Source: Geminicoccaceae bacterium
GTDB taxonomy: Bacteria; Pseudomonadota; Alphaproteobacteria; Geminicoccales; Geminicoccaceae
Direction of reading: 5' to 3'
Length of the DNA: 64,000 bases
Assembly: GCA_028279345.1 (NCBI GenBank)
Contig: JANQNY010000005.1
Coordinates: 28,233 to 92,232 of the forward strand
Made by a program: the position numbers and the translations under genes. The notes under the pieces are model-generated. The model was not told the DNA's origin. It worked only from the letters and a program-made list of their open reading frames with translations, and ran no database searches. Shown here piece after piece: positions 17,067-27,151 of this stretch. Position 1 is the stretch's first letter. The number at the start of each line of letters is the position of its first letter.

Positions 17067-18199
17067 GCGCGTCCCTGAAAGCGCTCGATGACGGTGGTGA
17101 AGATGCGGGTCAGCTCCTCCAGCTCGTCGAGGCCGACCCATTCGTCGATCTGGTGGAGCGAGTGCCCGATGGTGCCGAGTTCGACGACCGGACCGAGGTC
17201 TTTGAGAAACCGGGCGTCCGAGGTGCCACCGCTGGTGCTCGCTTGCGGAGCCCGGCCGACGCTTTCGACGACGGCGTCGGCCACGTGGCGCGTGAAGCCC
17301 GGCTCGCCGCCAAGGAAAGCGTCGCTGGCGCTGGTGATGTCGAGCCGAACGGAGCCAGCCGGCGCGTGCCGCGCGGCCACCTCGGTGACCCAGGCTTCCA
17401 GGGTCTCGGGCGTGTGCTCCGTGTTGAAGCGAATGTTGAGCGCGAGGCTCGCCTGCGCGGGAATCACGTTGGTCGCCGGGTTGCCGACATCGAAGGTCGA
17501 GATCTGTAGGGTCGAAGGCTCGAAACGGTCGGTGCCGGCGTCGAGCGGTGCTGCCGTCAGGTCGGTCGCGATCCGCGTAAGCCGATGGATCGGGTTGTCG
17601 GCCTGGTCCGGGAAGGCCGTGTGGCCCTGTCGGCCTTCGACGATGAGCCGCGCGTTGAGCGACCCGCGCCGGCCGATCTTGAGCGTGTCACCGACGGCGC
17701 GCTGCGAGGTGGGCTCCGTGACGATGCAGCCGTCGAACCCGAGATCGTTCGCCTGGAGCCAACGGACGATCGCCGCCGTGCCGTGGATCGAGGCACCTTC
17801 CTCGTCACCAGTGACGTAGAACCAGAGCGTACCCTTGCGTTGGCCCGCTGTTCGGGCGGCAGCGGCGATGGCACACGCGAGCGCCCCCTTCATGTCGCAC
17901 GCACCCCGACCCCAGAGCCTGCCGCCCTCGATGACGCCCGCGAACGGATCATACCGCCAGCGATCGAGGTCGCCCGGCGGCACGACGTCGGTATGGCACG
18001 CGAACGCGAGAGCCGAGCCCGTGCCGCCCAGCCGCGCGACGAGGTTAGGCACACTCGTATCCTCACGCACCCAGGAGCACTCGGCGCCCAGCTCTTCGAG
18101 CCACCCGGCGACGAGGCCGATGGCCTCGCCAGGGTCGGGCGTCACGCTGGGTGCGCGGACCAGCGCTCGAGCGAGCGCTACCGGGTCCGCCAGGTCCAT
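17063..18199 (-). CDS. dapE: Succinyl-diaminopimelate desuccinylase
   Basis: A 378-residue M20 metallopeptidase-family enzyme. It hydrolyses N-succinyl-LL-diaminopimelate in the lysine and peptidoglycan precursor pathway. Metal-binding and catalytic segments are visible: ACHTDVVPPGD, GRGACDMKGALAC, VTGDEEG and, near the C-terminus, GTIGHSLHQIDE. The N-terminal PSVTPDPG is the family opening. The start overlaps the dapD stop by one base (TGATG), which fits coupled translation with the preceding pathway gene. Confidence 0.96.
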   Translation of the reverse strand: MDLADPVALARALVRAPSVTPDPGEAIGLVAGWLEELGAECSWVREDTSVPNLVARLGGTGSALAFACHTDVVPPGDLDRWRYDPFAGVIEGGRLWGRGACDMKGALACAIAAAARTAGQRKGTLWFYVTGDEEGASIHGTAAIVRWLQANDLGFDGCIVTEPTSQRAVGDTLKIGRRGSLNARLIVEGRQGHTAFPDQADNPIHRLTRIATDLTAAPLDAGTDRFEPSTLQISTFDVGNPATNVIPAQASLALNIRFNTEHTPETLEAWVTEVAARHAPAGSVRLDITSASDAFLGGEPGFTRHVADAVVESVGRAPQASTSGGTSDARFLKDLGPVVELGTIGHSLHQIDEWVGLDELEELTRIFTTVIERFQGRA

Positions 18200-19041
18200 C
18201 AGTCGCGCAGGAGCTCGTTGATCGAGGTCTTGGCGCGGGTTTGGGCATCTACGCGCTTCACGATGACGGCGCAGTAGAGGCTCGGGCCGGGGCTGCCGTC
18301 CGGCAATGGCTTCCCTGGGAGCGTCCCGGCGACGACCACCGAGTAGGCCGGGACCCGACCGCGGAAGATCTCGCCCGTGGTACGATCGACGATCTTGGTG
18401 GAGGCGCCGATGAAGACGCCCATCCCGATCACCGAGCCGGTCTCGACGACGACCCCCTCGACGACCTCAGACCGTGCGCCGATGAAGCAGTCGTCCTCGA
18501 TGATCACCGGTGCCGCCTGCAGCGGCTCGAGCACGCCGCCGAGGCCCGTGCCGCCCGAGATATGGCAGTTCTTGCCGACCTGCGCGCAGGAGCCGACCGT
18601 GGCCCAGGTGTCAATCATTGTGCCGCTGTCGACATAGGCACCGAGGTTGACGAAGCACGGCATCAAGACGACGCCCGGCGCGATGTACGCCGAGCGTCGG
18701 ACGGTGCAGTTGGGGACGGCGCGGAACCCCGCCTCCTCGAACCGTCGCTCGTCCCAGCCGTAGAACTTGCTCGCCACCTTGTCCCACCAGGTGGCATGGC
18801 CGGGGCCGCCCGGAATGGGCTCCATCTCGTTGAGCCGGAACGACAACAACACGGCTTTCTTGAGCCACTCGTTGACGTGCCAACCGTGGAGACGCTTCTC
18901 GGCGACGCGATAGTCGCCGCGGTCGAGGCCCTCCAACGCGTGCTCCACGGCCTCGCGGATCTCGCCGCCGGTGGCGCTCGTCACCTTGTCGCGCGCGGCG
19001 AACGCCGCGTCGATGGTCGCCGCTAGCGCCTCCGTCGTCAT
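18199..19041 (-). CDS. dapD: 2,3,4,5-tetrahydropyridine-2,6-dicarboxylate N-succinyltransferase
   Basis: A 280-residue left-handed beta-helix acyltransferase that succinylates tetrahydrodipicolinate. Hexapeptide repeats run through the middle (for example [22 protein letters not shown]), and the [14 protein letters not shown] segment is diagnostic of DapD. The ATG at 19,041 ([11 protein letters not shown]) has GAGGAG upstream. A longer reading to 19,098 has no such support. It forms an operon with dapE and the downstream membrane protein. Confidence 0.96.
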   Translation of the reverse strand: MTTEALAATIDAAFAARDKVTSATGGEIREAVEHALEGLDRGDYRVAEKRLHGWHVNEWLKKAVLLSFRLNEMEPIPGGPGHATWWDKVASKFYGWDERRFEEAGFRAVPNCTVRRSAYIAPGVVLMPCFVNLGAYVDSGTMIDTWATVGSCAQVGKNCHISGGTGLGGVLEPLQAAPVIIEDDCFIGARSEVVEGVVVETGSVIGMGVFIGASTKIVDRTTGEIFRGRVPAYSVVVAGTLPGKPLPDGSPGPSLYCAVIVKRVDAQTRAKTSINELLRD

Positions 19042-19170
19042 GCTCTGCTCCTCGGCCGGAAAACCGCGCGAAGCTACCCGGTGGCGGTGCCGTGTCAATC
19101 GATGGCGGCTCTTTCAGTGCCGACGCCTGAAGGCTACATCCTCAAACGGACGGCTACCGAGGCAAGGCTG

Positions 19171-20919
19171 ATGAGCTTCAAGGCACCGCTTGGCGACCTT
19201 CTGTTCCAACTGCAGCACGTCGCGGGCCTCGAGCAGGTGGCAGCCCTGCCCGGCTTCGAGGATGGCGTGGGCGAGCTCGCGGAGCCGATTCTCGACGAGG
19301 CGGCGAAGCTCGCCGAGGAGCGCTTCGCACCGTTGAACGAGCTGGGCGACAAGGTCGGCTGCCGGCTCGAGGAAGGCCGGGTCGTCATGCCCCAAGGCTG
19401 CGCCGAGGCCTGGTCCGAGTTCATGGAGGGTGGCTGGAAGGCTTTGCCATTCCCCACCGAGATCGGCGGCCAGAACCTGCCTTGGACCCTGACCTTTGCC
19501 GTCAACGAGATCTGGTTTGCCGCCAACCTGGCCTTCAGCAACTGCCCGCTGCTTACCCAGGGTGCCATTGAGGCTATCCACCATCACGGCAGCGCCGATC
19601 TGAAGCGCCGCTATCTAAGACATCTGACGGAAGGCCGCTGGACGGGGACCATGTGCCTGACGGAACCGCAGGCCGGCTCCGACGTTGGCGCGGTCGCGAC
19701 CAAGGCGGTGCCGGACGGCGACGGCTTTCGCATTACCGGCACCAAGCTTTACATCACCTTCGGCGAGCACGATCTCTCGGACAACATCGTGCACCTGGTG
19801 CTCGCACGCCTGCCCGACGCGCCCGAGGGCACGAAGGGTATCTCGCTCTTCGCCGTGCCCAAATACGTGGTCGATGCCGAAGGTGGCATCGGCGCGCGGA
19901 ACGACGTCACCTGCCTATCACTCGAGCACAAGCTCGGTAACCACCTGTCGCCGACCTGCCTCTTGCAGTTCGGCGAGGCCGGCGGTGCCTGGGGAGAGCT
20001 TCTGGGCGAACCGCACGACGGCATGCGCTGCATGTTCACGATGATGAACCAGGCACGGCTCACCGTCGGCCTGCAAGGCCTCGCGATCGCCGAACGCGCC
20101 TATCAACAGGCGCGCGCCTACGCTGGCGAGCGTATCCAGGGCCGGCGTGGGGGCCAGCGGGTGCCGATCGTCGAGCATCCGGACGTCCGGCGCATGCTCT
20201 TGACCATGCGCAGCCAGATCGAGGCGGCGCGCGGTCTGATGCTGACCGCCGGTGCTGCGCTCGATGCGAGCCGCCGCCACCCGGATGGCGTCGTGCGCAG
20301 CCGCATGCGTGGGCGCGTCGACCTGCTGACCCCGATCTGCAAGGCCTGGTTCACTGACCTCGGCGTCGAGGTCAGCTCGCTCGCGGTCCAGGTCCATGGC
20401 GGGATGGGCTACATCGAGGAGTGCGCCGCGGCCCAGCACTATCGCGATGCGCGGATCACGCCAATCTACGAGGGCACCAACGGCATACAGGCGTTGGACC
20501 TCGTGGGGCGCAAGATGCACATGGCGAACGGCGAGCTGCCCTGGCAGCTCTTCGAGGAACTGCGCGCGGAACTGCGCGTGTTCGAACAGGAGAGTGCCGA
20601 CGACCTCGTCCCGTCGTTGCGCACAGCGCTTGCCAACGCCGAGGCGGCGACGCGATGGGTGCAGGGTGACCACGGCACCGATGCCGACGCGGTGGCCGCA
20701 GGTGCTTCCGCCTATCTGAGGTTGATGGCGATGACCCTCGGTGGCTTCACGCTGACGCGTGGTGCGCGCGCAGCCGCGGCGGCGGATCATGGACTGGCAG
20801 CCAGCAAGCGGCTCACAGCCACCTTCTTCGTTCAACAGCTCCTGCCGCCGGCCGCAGCCCTTCTGCCGGCGATCGTCGCCGGTTCCGCTACCCTCGACGA
20901 CCGGCTATTTGCTGCCTGA
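19171..20919 (+). CDS. Acyl-CoA dehydrogenase of the long DmdC-like class
   Basis: About 582 residues, longer than classical acyl-CoA dehydrogenases (near 380). It has an extra N-terminal domain (MSFKAPLGDLLFQLQHV) and a C-terminal extension like those of 3-methylmercaptopropionyl-CoA dehydrogenase DmdC and relatives. The FAD/substrate core shows MCLTEPQAGSDVGAV, a YIEECAAAQHYRDARI segment and the IYEGTNGIQALDL catalytic-base region. The acyl substrate cannot be assigned; DMSP-related or general beta-oxidation roles both fit. The start at 19,171 has GAGGCAAGG upstream. Confidence 0.9.
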   Translation: MSFKAPLGDLLFQLQHVAGLEQVAALPGFEDGVGELAEPILDEAAKLAEERFAPLNELGDKVGCRLEEGRVVMPQGCAEAWSEFMEGGWKALPFPTEIGGQNLPWTLTFAVNEIWFAANLAFSNCPLLTQGAIEAIHHHGSADLKRRYLRHLTEGRWTGTMCLTEPQAGSDVGAVATKAVPDGDGFRITGTKLYITFGEHDLSDNIVHLVLARLPDAPEGTKGISLFAVPKYVVDAEGGIGARNDVTCLSLEHKLGNHLSPTCLLQFGEAGGAWGELLGEPHDGMRCMFTMMNQARLTVGLQGLAIAERAYQQARAYAGERIQGRRGGQRVPIVEHPDVRRMLLTMRSQIEAARGLMLTAGAALDASRRHPDGVVRSRMRGRVDLLTPICKAWFTDLGVEVSSLAVQVHGGMGYIEECAAAQHYRDARITPIYEGTNGIQALDLVGRKMHMANGELPWQLFEELRAELRVFEQESADDLVPSLRTALANAEAATRWVQGDHGTDADAVAAGASAYLRLMAMTLGGFTLTRGARAAAAADHGLAASKRLTATFFVQQLLPPAAALLPAIVAGSATLDDRLFAA

Positions 20920-21022
20920 GCGAGGTTTTGCGGCCGGTTGTGGCCGGGCCGGCCGCTCGCCCCTGGACGTGCCGCGTGAGCGTGGCACCTATCGGGGAAC
21001 ATTGCGCTCGGGAACCAACGTC

Positions 21023-21514
21023 ATGGACACAACCTCGCTCATCGGCCTCGGCGGCTTCGCCATCGTCGTTATCCTCGCCGCTGCAAGCGGTGCCGTCTTC
21101 AAGCCCGATGACTGGTATCGGAGCATTCGCAAACCTGGCTGGACGCCGCGTGACTGGGTGTTCCCGACCGTGTGGACGCCCTTGTACGTCATGATCTGGA
21201 TCTCGGGCTGGCTGGTCTGGCGTGAGGCCGGGATCGCAGGCGCGGCCCTGCCGCTGTTCGTCTACGTGCTGCAGCTTGCGCTCAACGCCGGCTGGTCGGC
21301 GATCTTTTTCGGCCTGCGGAGGCCCGGGCTCGCCTTCGCCGAGGTGACCGTGCTCTGGGCGGCATTGGCGCTCAACATCGTGCTCTTCTGGCCGATCTCG
21401 ACGCTCGCGGCGCTGTTGCTCGTGCCCTACCTCGTCTGGGTGACGATCGCCGCGGTGTTGAACTTCCAGGTCTGGCGCATGAACACGGGAGCGGTACCGA
21501 CGGTCGCTGGCTGA
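21023..21514 (+). CDS. tspO: TspO/MBR-family tryptophan-rich sensory protein
   Basis: A 163-residue membrane protein with five hydrophobic helices rich in tryptophan. Family motifs are KPGWTPRDWVFPTVWT near the first helix and LALNAGWSAIFFGLRRPG in the middle. TspO binds porphyrins and, in Rhodobacter, tunes photosynthesis gene expression. The ATG at 21,023 gives the full family length. An in-frame reading from further upstream extends into the acyl-CoA dehydrogenase end and is not supported. Confidence 0.95.
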   Translation: MDTTSLIGLGGFAIVVILAAASGAVFKPDDWYRSIRKPGWTPRDWVFPTVWTPLYVMIWISGWLVWREAGIAGAALPLFVYVLQLALNAGWSAIFFGLRRPGLAFAEVTVLWAALALNIVLFWPISTLAALLLVPYLVWVTIAAVLNFQVWRMNTGAVPTVAG

Positions 21515-21594
21515 TTCATCTACAGGTAGATTTACATGTGAGTTTTATAAGCTTAGAGTAGAAGTCGCTCTGCGCCGGCCTCGGGTAGCAGCGG

Positions 21595-22017
21595 ATGGTA
21601 TCCGTCTTCGGTTCCTTGCTCTTCGTGCTTCTCATGCTGCCGACACCGGCGGCGGCCGACGACGCGCTGACCGGCAGCGCCCGCGTGGTCGACGGCGATA
21701 CCATCGAGATCGACGGCGTGCGGCTGCGGCTCCAGGGCCTGCACGCGCCCGAGCGGGACGAGCCGGGCGGTGCTGCCGCCACCCGGTTCATGGTCCGGCT
21801 CCTGGATCGGCAGAAGGTGAGCTGCGCGCCCACCGGTGAGCGCTCCTACGATCGCCTGATCGCCATCTGCAGCCTCGACGGCGGCCGCGACATCGCAGCG
21901 GAGCTCGTAGCGGCCGGGCTTGGGCGGGACTGCGCACGCTATTCGAAAGGGCGCTACGGTCCACTCGAGACAGCCGACGGCAAGCGGCTCCCGCTACCAC
22001 CTTATTGCGAGCGCTGA
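21595..22017 (+). CDS. Secreted thermonuclease-family (SNase-like) protein
   Basis: A 140-residue protein starting with a signal peptide (hydrophobic VFGSLLFVLLMLPTPAAA, cleavage after AAA-like residues). An SNase-type OB-fold follows: ARVVDGDTIEIDGVRLRLQGLHAPE. The VxDGDT and RL(R)LxGxxAPE motifs match staphylococcal nuclease homologues. The second catalytic-arginine region is less clear (SYDRLIAIC in place of the usual YGRxLA), so activity is uncertain. Probably periplasmic. The 80 bp upstream contain a small inverted repeat, ATCTAC/GTAGAT near 21,518. Confidence 0.85.
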   Translation: MVSVFGSLLFVLLMLPTPAAADDALTGSARVVDGDTIEIDGVRLRLQGLHAPERDEPGGAAATRFMVRLLDRQKVSCAPTGERSYDRLIAICSLDGGRDIAAELVAAGLGRDCARYSKGRYGPLETADGKRLPLPPYCER

Positions 22018-22117
22018 GCCGGCGTCGGGCCGTTCCCGGGGCAACGGAGGCTGGACAGCCGGGGCTGCTGGGGCCATGTCGCTGGCGCCGGGCCAAACTT
22101 CGCCCTAGCTGACGCGC

Positions 22118-23245
22118 ATGGCCGACATGGAGTCCATCCCACACGCCGCCTCCGAGCAGCGCCGCCGTCGTCGCGGTGTCGTGGACCGCTTGCGCAAGCT
22201 CGCCTGGCTGCTCGCCCGTCCCGTCCGCCGCGGCCGGCGCGAACGGGAGCTCGTGATCCAACCCTATCGCGGCTTCGGCTCACGCGATCGTCTGTTTTTG
22301 ATGGGCCGCGTCCTGTGGCAGCCGCGAGCGCTCAGCCCCCGCGATCGGTTCACCCGCGACCTGTTGGACGTCGCCCGCCGGCTCTTCCGTAGAGGCGTCG
22401 CAGGGATGGCCGTCGAGGCCCGGATCAATGGTCTCCGGGCGGCGACCGAGACCGACCGCGATGGCTATTTCCGGCTGGACGTGGACCTCAGTTCACAACC
22501 GCTCTCCGAAGGCGGTTGGCACCACGCCGACCTCGCATTGGTCGACCACCCGGAGATCGTCGTGATGGCACGCACGCTCGTGCACCGGCCCGAGAGCCGT
22601 TGCCTGATCGTCAGCGACATCGACGACACCGTGGTCGAGACGGGCGTCGCCAACCGGCTCGTGATGCTCTGGCGGCTCTTTGCCAAGGGTCCCCACGACC
22701 GCCTGCCGGTGCCGGGCATCGCCGACTTCTATCGGGCGCTCAATGCGGGTGCCGGCGGCGCCGAGCACAACCCGGTCGTCTTCGTGTCGCGCGCGCCCTG
22801 GACCATCTACGAGACGCTCGATGCGTTCCTGCGCATCCAGCGCATGCCGCGCGACGCGGTCTTGTTCCTCCGCGAGTGGGGCGTGCGCTGGTATCGGCCC
22901 TTCGCACGCAAGGACCCGAACCACAAGGCCGAGCTGATCCGTCGGGTGCTGCGCGCAGCACCAGCGCTGCCTGCGGTGCTGGTGGGCGACAGCGGCCAGG
23001 AGGACGCCGAGGTGTACGCGCGCATCGTCGGCGAGTTCCCCGGTCGGATCCGCTGTGTCCTCATTCGCGACCTTGCCCGCTCGCCGACGCGATCGGCGGC
23101 GATCAGCGCACTCGCGCACCGTCTCCAGGCCGTGGGGGCCACGCTCGTGCTGACGCCCTCGGCAGCGGACATGGCGAAAGTCACTGGCGAACTCGGCCTG
23201 ATCTCGGTGGCCGCAGCGGGCGACATCGCCGAGGCTGTCGCCTGA
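22118..23245 (+). CDS. App1-like phosphatidate phosphatase domain protein (DUF2183)
   Basis: A 375-residue protein. The N-terminal half is arginine-rich and then beta-rich (VIQPYRGFGSRDRLFLMGRVL). The C-terminal half is a HAD-like catalytic domain with the DxDxT/V motif VSDIDDTVVETG, VFVSRAPWTIYE and GDSGQEDAEVY. This is the App1/DUF2183 arrangement. Yeast App1 is a Mg-dependent phosphatidate phosphatase. In bacteria, lipid phosphatase activity is inferred only. Four possible initiators near 22,118 differ little; the ATG at 22,118 is used. Confidence 0.88.
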   Translation: MADMESIPHAASEQRRRRRGVVDRLRKLAWLLARPVRRGRRERELVIQPYRGFGSRDRLFLMGRVLWQPRALSPRDRFTRDLLDVARRLFRRGVAGMAVEARINGLRAATETDRDGYFRLDVDLSSQPLSEGGWHHADLALVDHPEIVVMARTLVHRPESRCLIVSDIDDTVVETGVANRLVMLWRLFAKGPHDRLPVPGIADFYRALNAGAGGAEHNPVVFVSRAPWTIYETLDAFLRIQRMPRDAVLFLREWGVRWYRPFARKDPNHKAELIRRVLRAAPALPAVLVGDSGQEDAEVYARIVGEFPGRIRCVLIRDLARSPTRSAAISALAHRLQAVGATLVLTPSAADMAKVTGELGLISVAAAGDIAEAVA

Positions 23246-23255
23246 GAACTAGGCC

Positions 23256-26200
23256 TCAAGCTGTCGCGTATCCGGCAGCACGGTCCTCTTCGGTAGCATC
23301 AGCGGAGCGGTCGGCGGGGTGGCCGTAGCCGGAGCCACCACCGATCTCGAGCTCGACCACGCGGTCCGTCGTCTTGAGCGTCACCAGCTCGCCGGCGCCG
23401 CAGTCGCGCTCGATGGTACCGTCGGCCGCGACCACCCGTCCACGCGAGGCGCCACCGGGCCTGCCGCCAAAGAGGCCGTTCACCGCGATGTCGACGCCCT
23501 CAGGATAGACCGACACCAGGGTCGCCAAGCCGTCGTCGAGGAGCTTCCGCAGCCGCACGCGCGTGCCGAGGCCGCCTCGATGCATGCCGGGACCACCGCT
23601 GTCGGGGATGAAGGCCTTCTCCAGGACCAGGATCGGCACGCGCGTCTCGACCAGCTCGATCGAGGTGTTCGCGGCTGAGGTAGGCCAGAGCAAGGCGCCA
23701 CGGCCATCCTGCGCATGCGACGCCCCCTGGCCGCCGCCCGAGAACAGATGGTCCGAGTAGATGCGGCCCAGGGCGTCACGACCATAGATATTGATCGCGA
23801 CGGGCAGGCCCGTGTGCGCCTGCACCTTCTCAGGTGCCGCCTCCGCGAGGGCCTTGAAGACCAGCGGCGCCAGGTACCAGCCGACCCGCGTGCGCAGGTT
23901 CACGGCCATGGGCTTCGCGCAGTTGAGCACCGAGCCCTCAGGCACGCTCACCTCGAACGCGCGATAGCAGCCGGCATTGCCGCGGACCTCTGGGGTCAGC
24001 ATGCACTTGAGCGGGTAGGTCGCGTGCGCCGCGGTGTAGTTGAGTGTGCAGTTGAAGCCGCCTTGCCCGATCTCACCTGGCGCTCCGTCGAAATCCAAGG
24101 TGATGCGCTCGTCCTCGACGCGCACGGTCAGCGGCAGCGTCAGCTTCTCGCCATCGGGGTTGCAGGTCACCTCCGCCTGGAAGACGCCGTTCTCGAGCTT
24201 GCGGATCGCAGCACGCATCGCCGCCTCCGCGCGGTCTTGGACCACCGCTGCGAGGGCCCGGACGTCGTGCATGCCGTAGTCGCGCATGAGGTGCAGGAGG
24301 CGCTCGGCGCCGAGCCGGTTGGCGGCGACGAACGCATGCAGGTCGCCCAGCACCTGCGTCGGGTTGCGCACATTGTGCCGGAGCAGCGCCACGAGGTCCT
24401 CGTTGAGCGCGCCCGCTTTGAAGAGCTTCATCGGCGGGATCAGGAGCCCCTCCTCGAAGACCTCGCGCGCTCTGAGCGAATCCTTCGTGCCGCCGATGTC
24501 GCTCACATGGCCGACCGTTCCGACGAGCGCGACCAGCCGGCCATCACGGAAGACGGGTGTGATGACCGCAATGTCGAACAAATGGCCGGCGCAGAGCCAG
24601 GGATCATTGGTCGTGAGCACATCGCCGGGCTCGAGCGTCTCCGGCGGGAAGTGCTCGAGCAGCGCCTTCACCGCCCGCGGCATCGCCAGGTTGAAGACCG
24701 GCATCGACCGCGGCGAGTGCGCCAGTGTCTCGCCGTCCGGATCGAGCAGCTCGCAGGCGAAGTCTTGTGCCTCCGAGATGATCAACGAGAACGAGGTGCG
24801 GCAGATCGTGAGCCACATCTCCTCGACCACATTGACGAGCCGGCTCCACATGATCTCCAGCGTGATCGGGCTCGCCTCGATGGCGGCACGCGCCTCGGCG
24901 ACGGGCGTTTCCGGATGCACCAGCGTCGCCGGCTCGGACGCCCGTCGGACCTCGATGACGAGGTTGCCGGCGCGATCGACCGAGAGCCGATCGCCGGGCG
25001 GGAGCAGCGTCGTTGCCTCAAGCTCCTCGATGATAGCAGGGCCATGGACCACGCTGCCTGCGGGAAGCGCGTAGCGGTCGTAGACCGCGGCTTCGACCGG
25101 CGCCTCGCTGAACCAGACGCGACGCGAGCCCTTGCGCGCGACCTCTGCGGCAGCGCCGGAGGGCGCGTCGGCCAACGTCAAGCTAGGCCGCGGGCCACGG
25201 CACCGCACCCGGTAGGTGATCACCTCCGGCTGCGCGCCCTCGTAGAAGGCGGTGTAGCGCTGCGTGTACGCGCTCTCGAAGTCGGCCAGGATGCCAGCTA
25301 GGGCCCGCTCGTCGATCGGCCCGCTCGGCCAGGGTACTTCGAGCTCGTGAAGCTGGCCCTTCAGACGCATGTCGGCAAACCGGCTGACTTCGATCTCCTC
25401 AGGCGTGAGGCCGGCCTCCAGAAGCGGCGCCCGGGCTTCGGCTTCGAGCTCCTCTAGGATCAACGTGATCTCATGGAAGTCGCTTGTGGCGGAGAGGACC
25501 GTGGGCTGCGAGCGGACTTGCTCGAACGTTAGAGGTGCGGTCAGAAAGCCGAGCGCCGAGGCGGCGCCTGAAGCGGGCGGGATGAGCACGGTGCTGGCCC
25601 CTAGCAGCCGCGCCACCTCGACCCCGTGCGCGGGGCCCGCGCCGCCGAAGCCGACCAGCGCGTGTTGGCGAGGGTCGCGGCCGCGCTCGACCAGGTGCAC
25701 GCGCGTGGCCGATGCCATCGCCTCGGTCACGAGCCGGTGGATGCCGAGCGCCGCCTCGGTCACCGTGAGCCCAAGCGGTCCGGCGACGCGCTCCAGCGCG
25801 CGCCGCGCGGCGTCGGCATCCAGGCGCATCCGGCCGCCCAAGAAGAACGCAGGATCGTAGTAGCCCAGCACGACGTTAGCGTCGGTCACCGTGGGCTCGG
25901 TGCCGCCCATCCCGTAGCATGCCGGTCCCGGCGCCGCGCCCGCAGAACGTGGTCCGACCCGCAAGAGCCCGACCTCGTCCACGGCAGCGATCGACCCGCC
26001 GCCCGCGCCGATCTCGATCATGTCGATCACGGGCGCCTTGATCGGCAAGCCGGAGCCGCGCTTGAAGCGATGCACCCGGGCAGCTTCCATCATCGGCGCG
26101 ATGTCGGGCTCGCCGTGCTCGATCAGGCACGCCTTGGCGGTCGTGCCGCCCATGTCGAAGGCGATCACCTCACCGAGCCCGATGCGTGCGCCGAAGAAGG

Positions 26201-27026
26201 CGGCGGCGAGGCCGCCCCCGGCCGGTCCGGACTCGAGCAGACGGATGGGGAAGCGTCGCGCCGTCTCCGGCTCGAGTAGGCCGCCGCCGGAGTGCATCAG
26301 CCGGAAGCGGCCGGCGAAGCCCAGGGCGCCGAGCCCATGTTCGAGGCGCTCGAGGTACGTGGCGACCAGCGGCTGCACGTAGGCATTGGCGCAGGTCGTG
26401 ACGCAGCGTTGGTACTCCCAGAGCTCTGGCACGACTTCGGAGGAAAGCGACAGGGCGAGTTCCGGATACCAGCCGGCGATGAGCTCGGCCGCGCGCCGTT
26501 CGTGACGTGGATCGCGATAAGCGTGCAGGAAGCAGATGGCGACCGCCTGGGCACCACCCTCGATCAGCGCGTCGGTAGCGGTGCGCAGCTCGGCTTCATC
26601 GAGGGGCTCGATCACCTCGCCGTCGCGCGACAGGCGCTCGGTGACCTCGAGCCGGCGGTGTCTGGGGACCAAAGGCTCCGGGAAGCGCAGGAACAGATCG
26701 TAGATGTCGTAGCGCTGCTCAGTACCGATCTCGAGCAGGTCGCGAAAGCCGCGCGTGGTGATGAGGCCGAGCGGCGTGCCGCGGCGCTCGATGATCGCGT
26801 TGGTGACGAGCGTCGTGCCGTGCACGAGTTCCGCCACCTGACGGGCGGTGACGCCCGCGGCAGCGGTGATCGCACTGATCCCCTCGAGCGCTGCAACCGA
26901 TGGGTCGTCTGGCGTCGTCAGGCATTTGTGGAGATGCACCGTTCCGCGCATGTCGTCGACGAGGACGAAGTCGGTGAAGGTGCCGCCGATGTCGACGCCA
27001 AGTCGAAAAGATGCGGTTTCCGGCAT
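23256..27026 (-). CDS. Hydantoinase/5-oxoprolinase, HyuA-HyuB fusion
   Basis: A 1,256-residue ATP-dependent amidohydrolase. The N-terminal HyuA part (about 1-690) begins with the phosphate-binding LGVDIGGTFTDFVLVDD and includes IAFDMGGTTAKACLIEHG. The HyuB part (about 725-1,235) begins PITLEIMWSRLVNVVEEMW and contains DGAPGEIGQGGFNCTLNYTA. Fusion of both halves is typical of eukaryote-type 5-oxoprolinases and many alphaproteobacterial homologues. The true substrate (5-oxoproline, hydantoin or N-methylhydantoin) is not readable. It is divergent from an ABC importer that may feed it. Confidence 0.92.
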   Translation of the reverse strand: MPETASFRLGVDIGGTFTDFVLVDDMRGTVHLHKCLTTPDDPSVAALEGISAITAAAGVTARQVAELVHGTTLVTNAIIERRGTPLGLITTRGFRDLLEIGTEQRYDIYDLFLRFPEPLVPRHRRLEVTERLSRDGEVIEPLDEAELRTATDALIEGGAQAVAICFLHAYRDPRHERRAAELIAGWYPELALSLSSEVVPELWEYQRCVTTCANAYVQPLVATYLERLEHGLGALGFAGRFRLMHSGGGLLEPETARRFPIRLLESGPAGGGLAAAFFGARIGLGEVIAFDMGGTTAKACLIEHGEPDIAPMMEAARVHRFKRGSGLPIKAPVIDMIEIGAGGGSIAAVDEVGLLRVGPRSAGAAPGPACYGMGGTEPTVTDANVVLGYYDPAFFLGGRMRLDADAARRALERVAGPLGLTVTEAALGIHRLVTEAMASATRVHLVERGRDPRQHALVGFGGAGPAHGVEVARLLGASTVLIPPASGAASALGFLTAPLTFEQVRSQPTVLSATSDFHEITLILEELEAEARAPLLEAGLTPEEIEVSRFADMRLKGQLHELEVPWPSGPIDERALAGILADFESAYTQRYTAFYEGAQPEVITYRVRCRGPRPSLTLADAPSGAAAEVARKGSRRVWFSEAPVEAAVYDRYALPAGSVVHGPAIIEELEATTLLPPGDRLSVDRAGNLVIEVRRASEPATLVHPETPVAEARAAIEASPITLEIMWSRLVNVVEEMWLTICRTSFSLIISEAQDFACELLDPDGETLAHSPRSMPVFNLAMPRAVKALLEHFPPETLEPGDVLTTNDPWLCAGHLFDIAVITPVFRDGRLVALVGTVGHVSDIGGTKDSLRAREVFEEGLLIPPMKLFKAGALNEDLVALLRHNVRNPTQVLGDLHAFVAANRLGAERLLHLMRDYGMHDVRALAAVVQDRAEAAMRAAIRKLENGVFQAEVTCNPDGEKLTLPLTVRVEDERITLDFDGAPGEIGQGGFNCTLNYTAAHATYPLKCMLTPEVRGNAGCYRAFEVSVPEGSVLNCAKPMAVNLRTRVGWYLAPLVFKALAEAAPEKVQAHTGLPVAINIYGRDALGRIYSDHLFSGGGQGASHAQDGRGALLWPTSAANTSIELVETRVPILVLEKAFIPDSGGPGMHRGGLGTRVRLRKLLDDGLATLVSVYPEGVDIAVNGLFGGRPGGASRGRVVAADGTIERDCGAGELVTLKTTDRVVELEIGGGSGYGHPADRSADATEEDRAAGYATA

Positions 27027-27151
27027 GCCGGCCTCGCGCTTGGCAGCCCGTGGCTGCCGCAGTTGTCAGGCAAGACCGCTATGCTATCACCGCTCGAGGG
27101 CGAACGCACAATGGGTCGCCGCTAGCCAACAATGCTGCACGGGGTAGAGGG

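Noticed and set aside
21515..21594. Promoter from TTTACA and TATAAG boxes ahead of the nuclease gene
   Set aside because: The two boxes are only about 9 bp apart, too close for sigma-70 recognition.
23715..25301. Plus-strand open frame of about 528 codons opposite the hydantoinase gene
   Set aside because: Antisense shadow of a gene with clear HyuA and HyuB domains; rich in Arg and His with no motifs.
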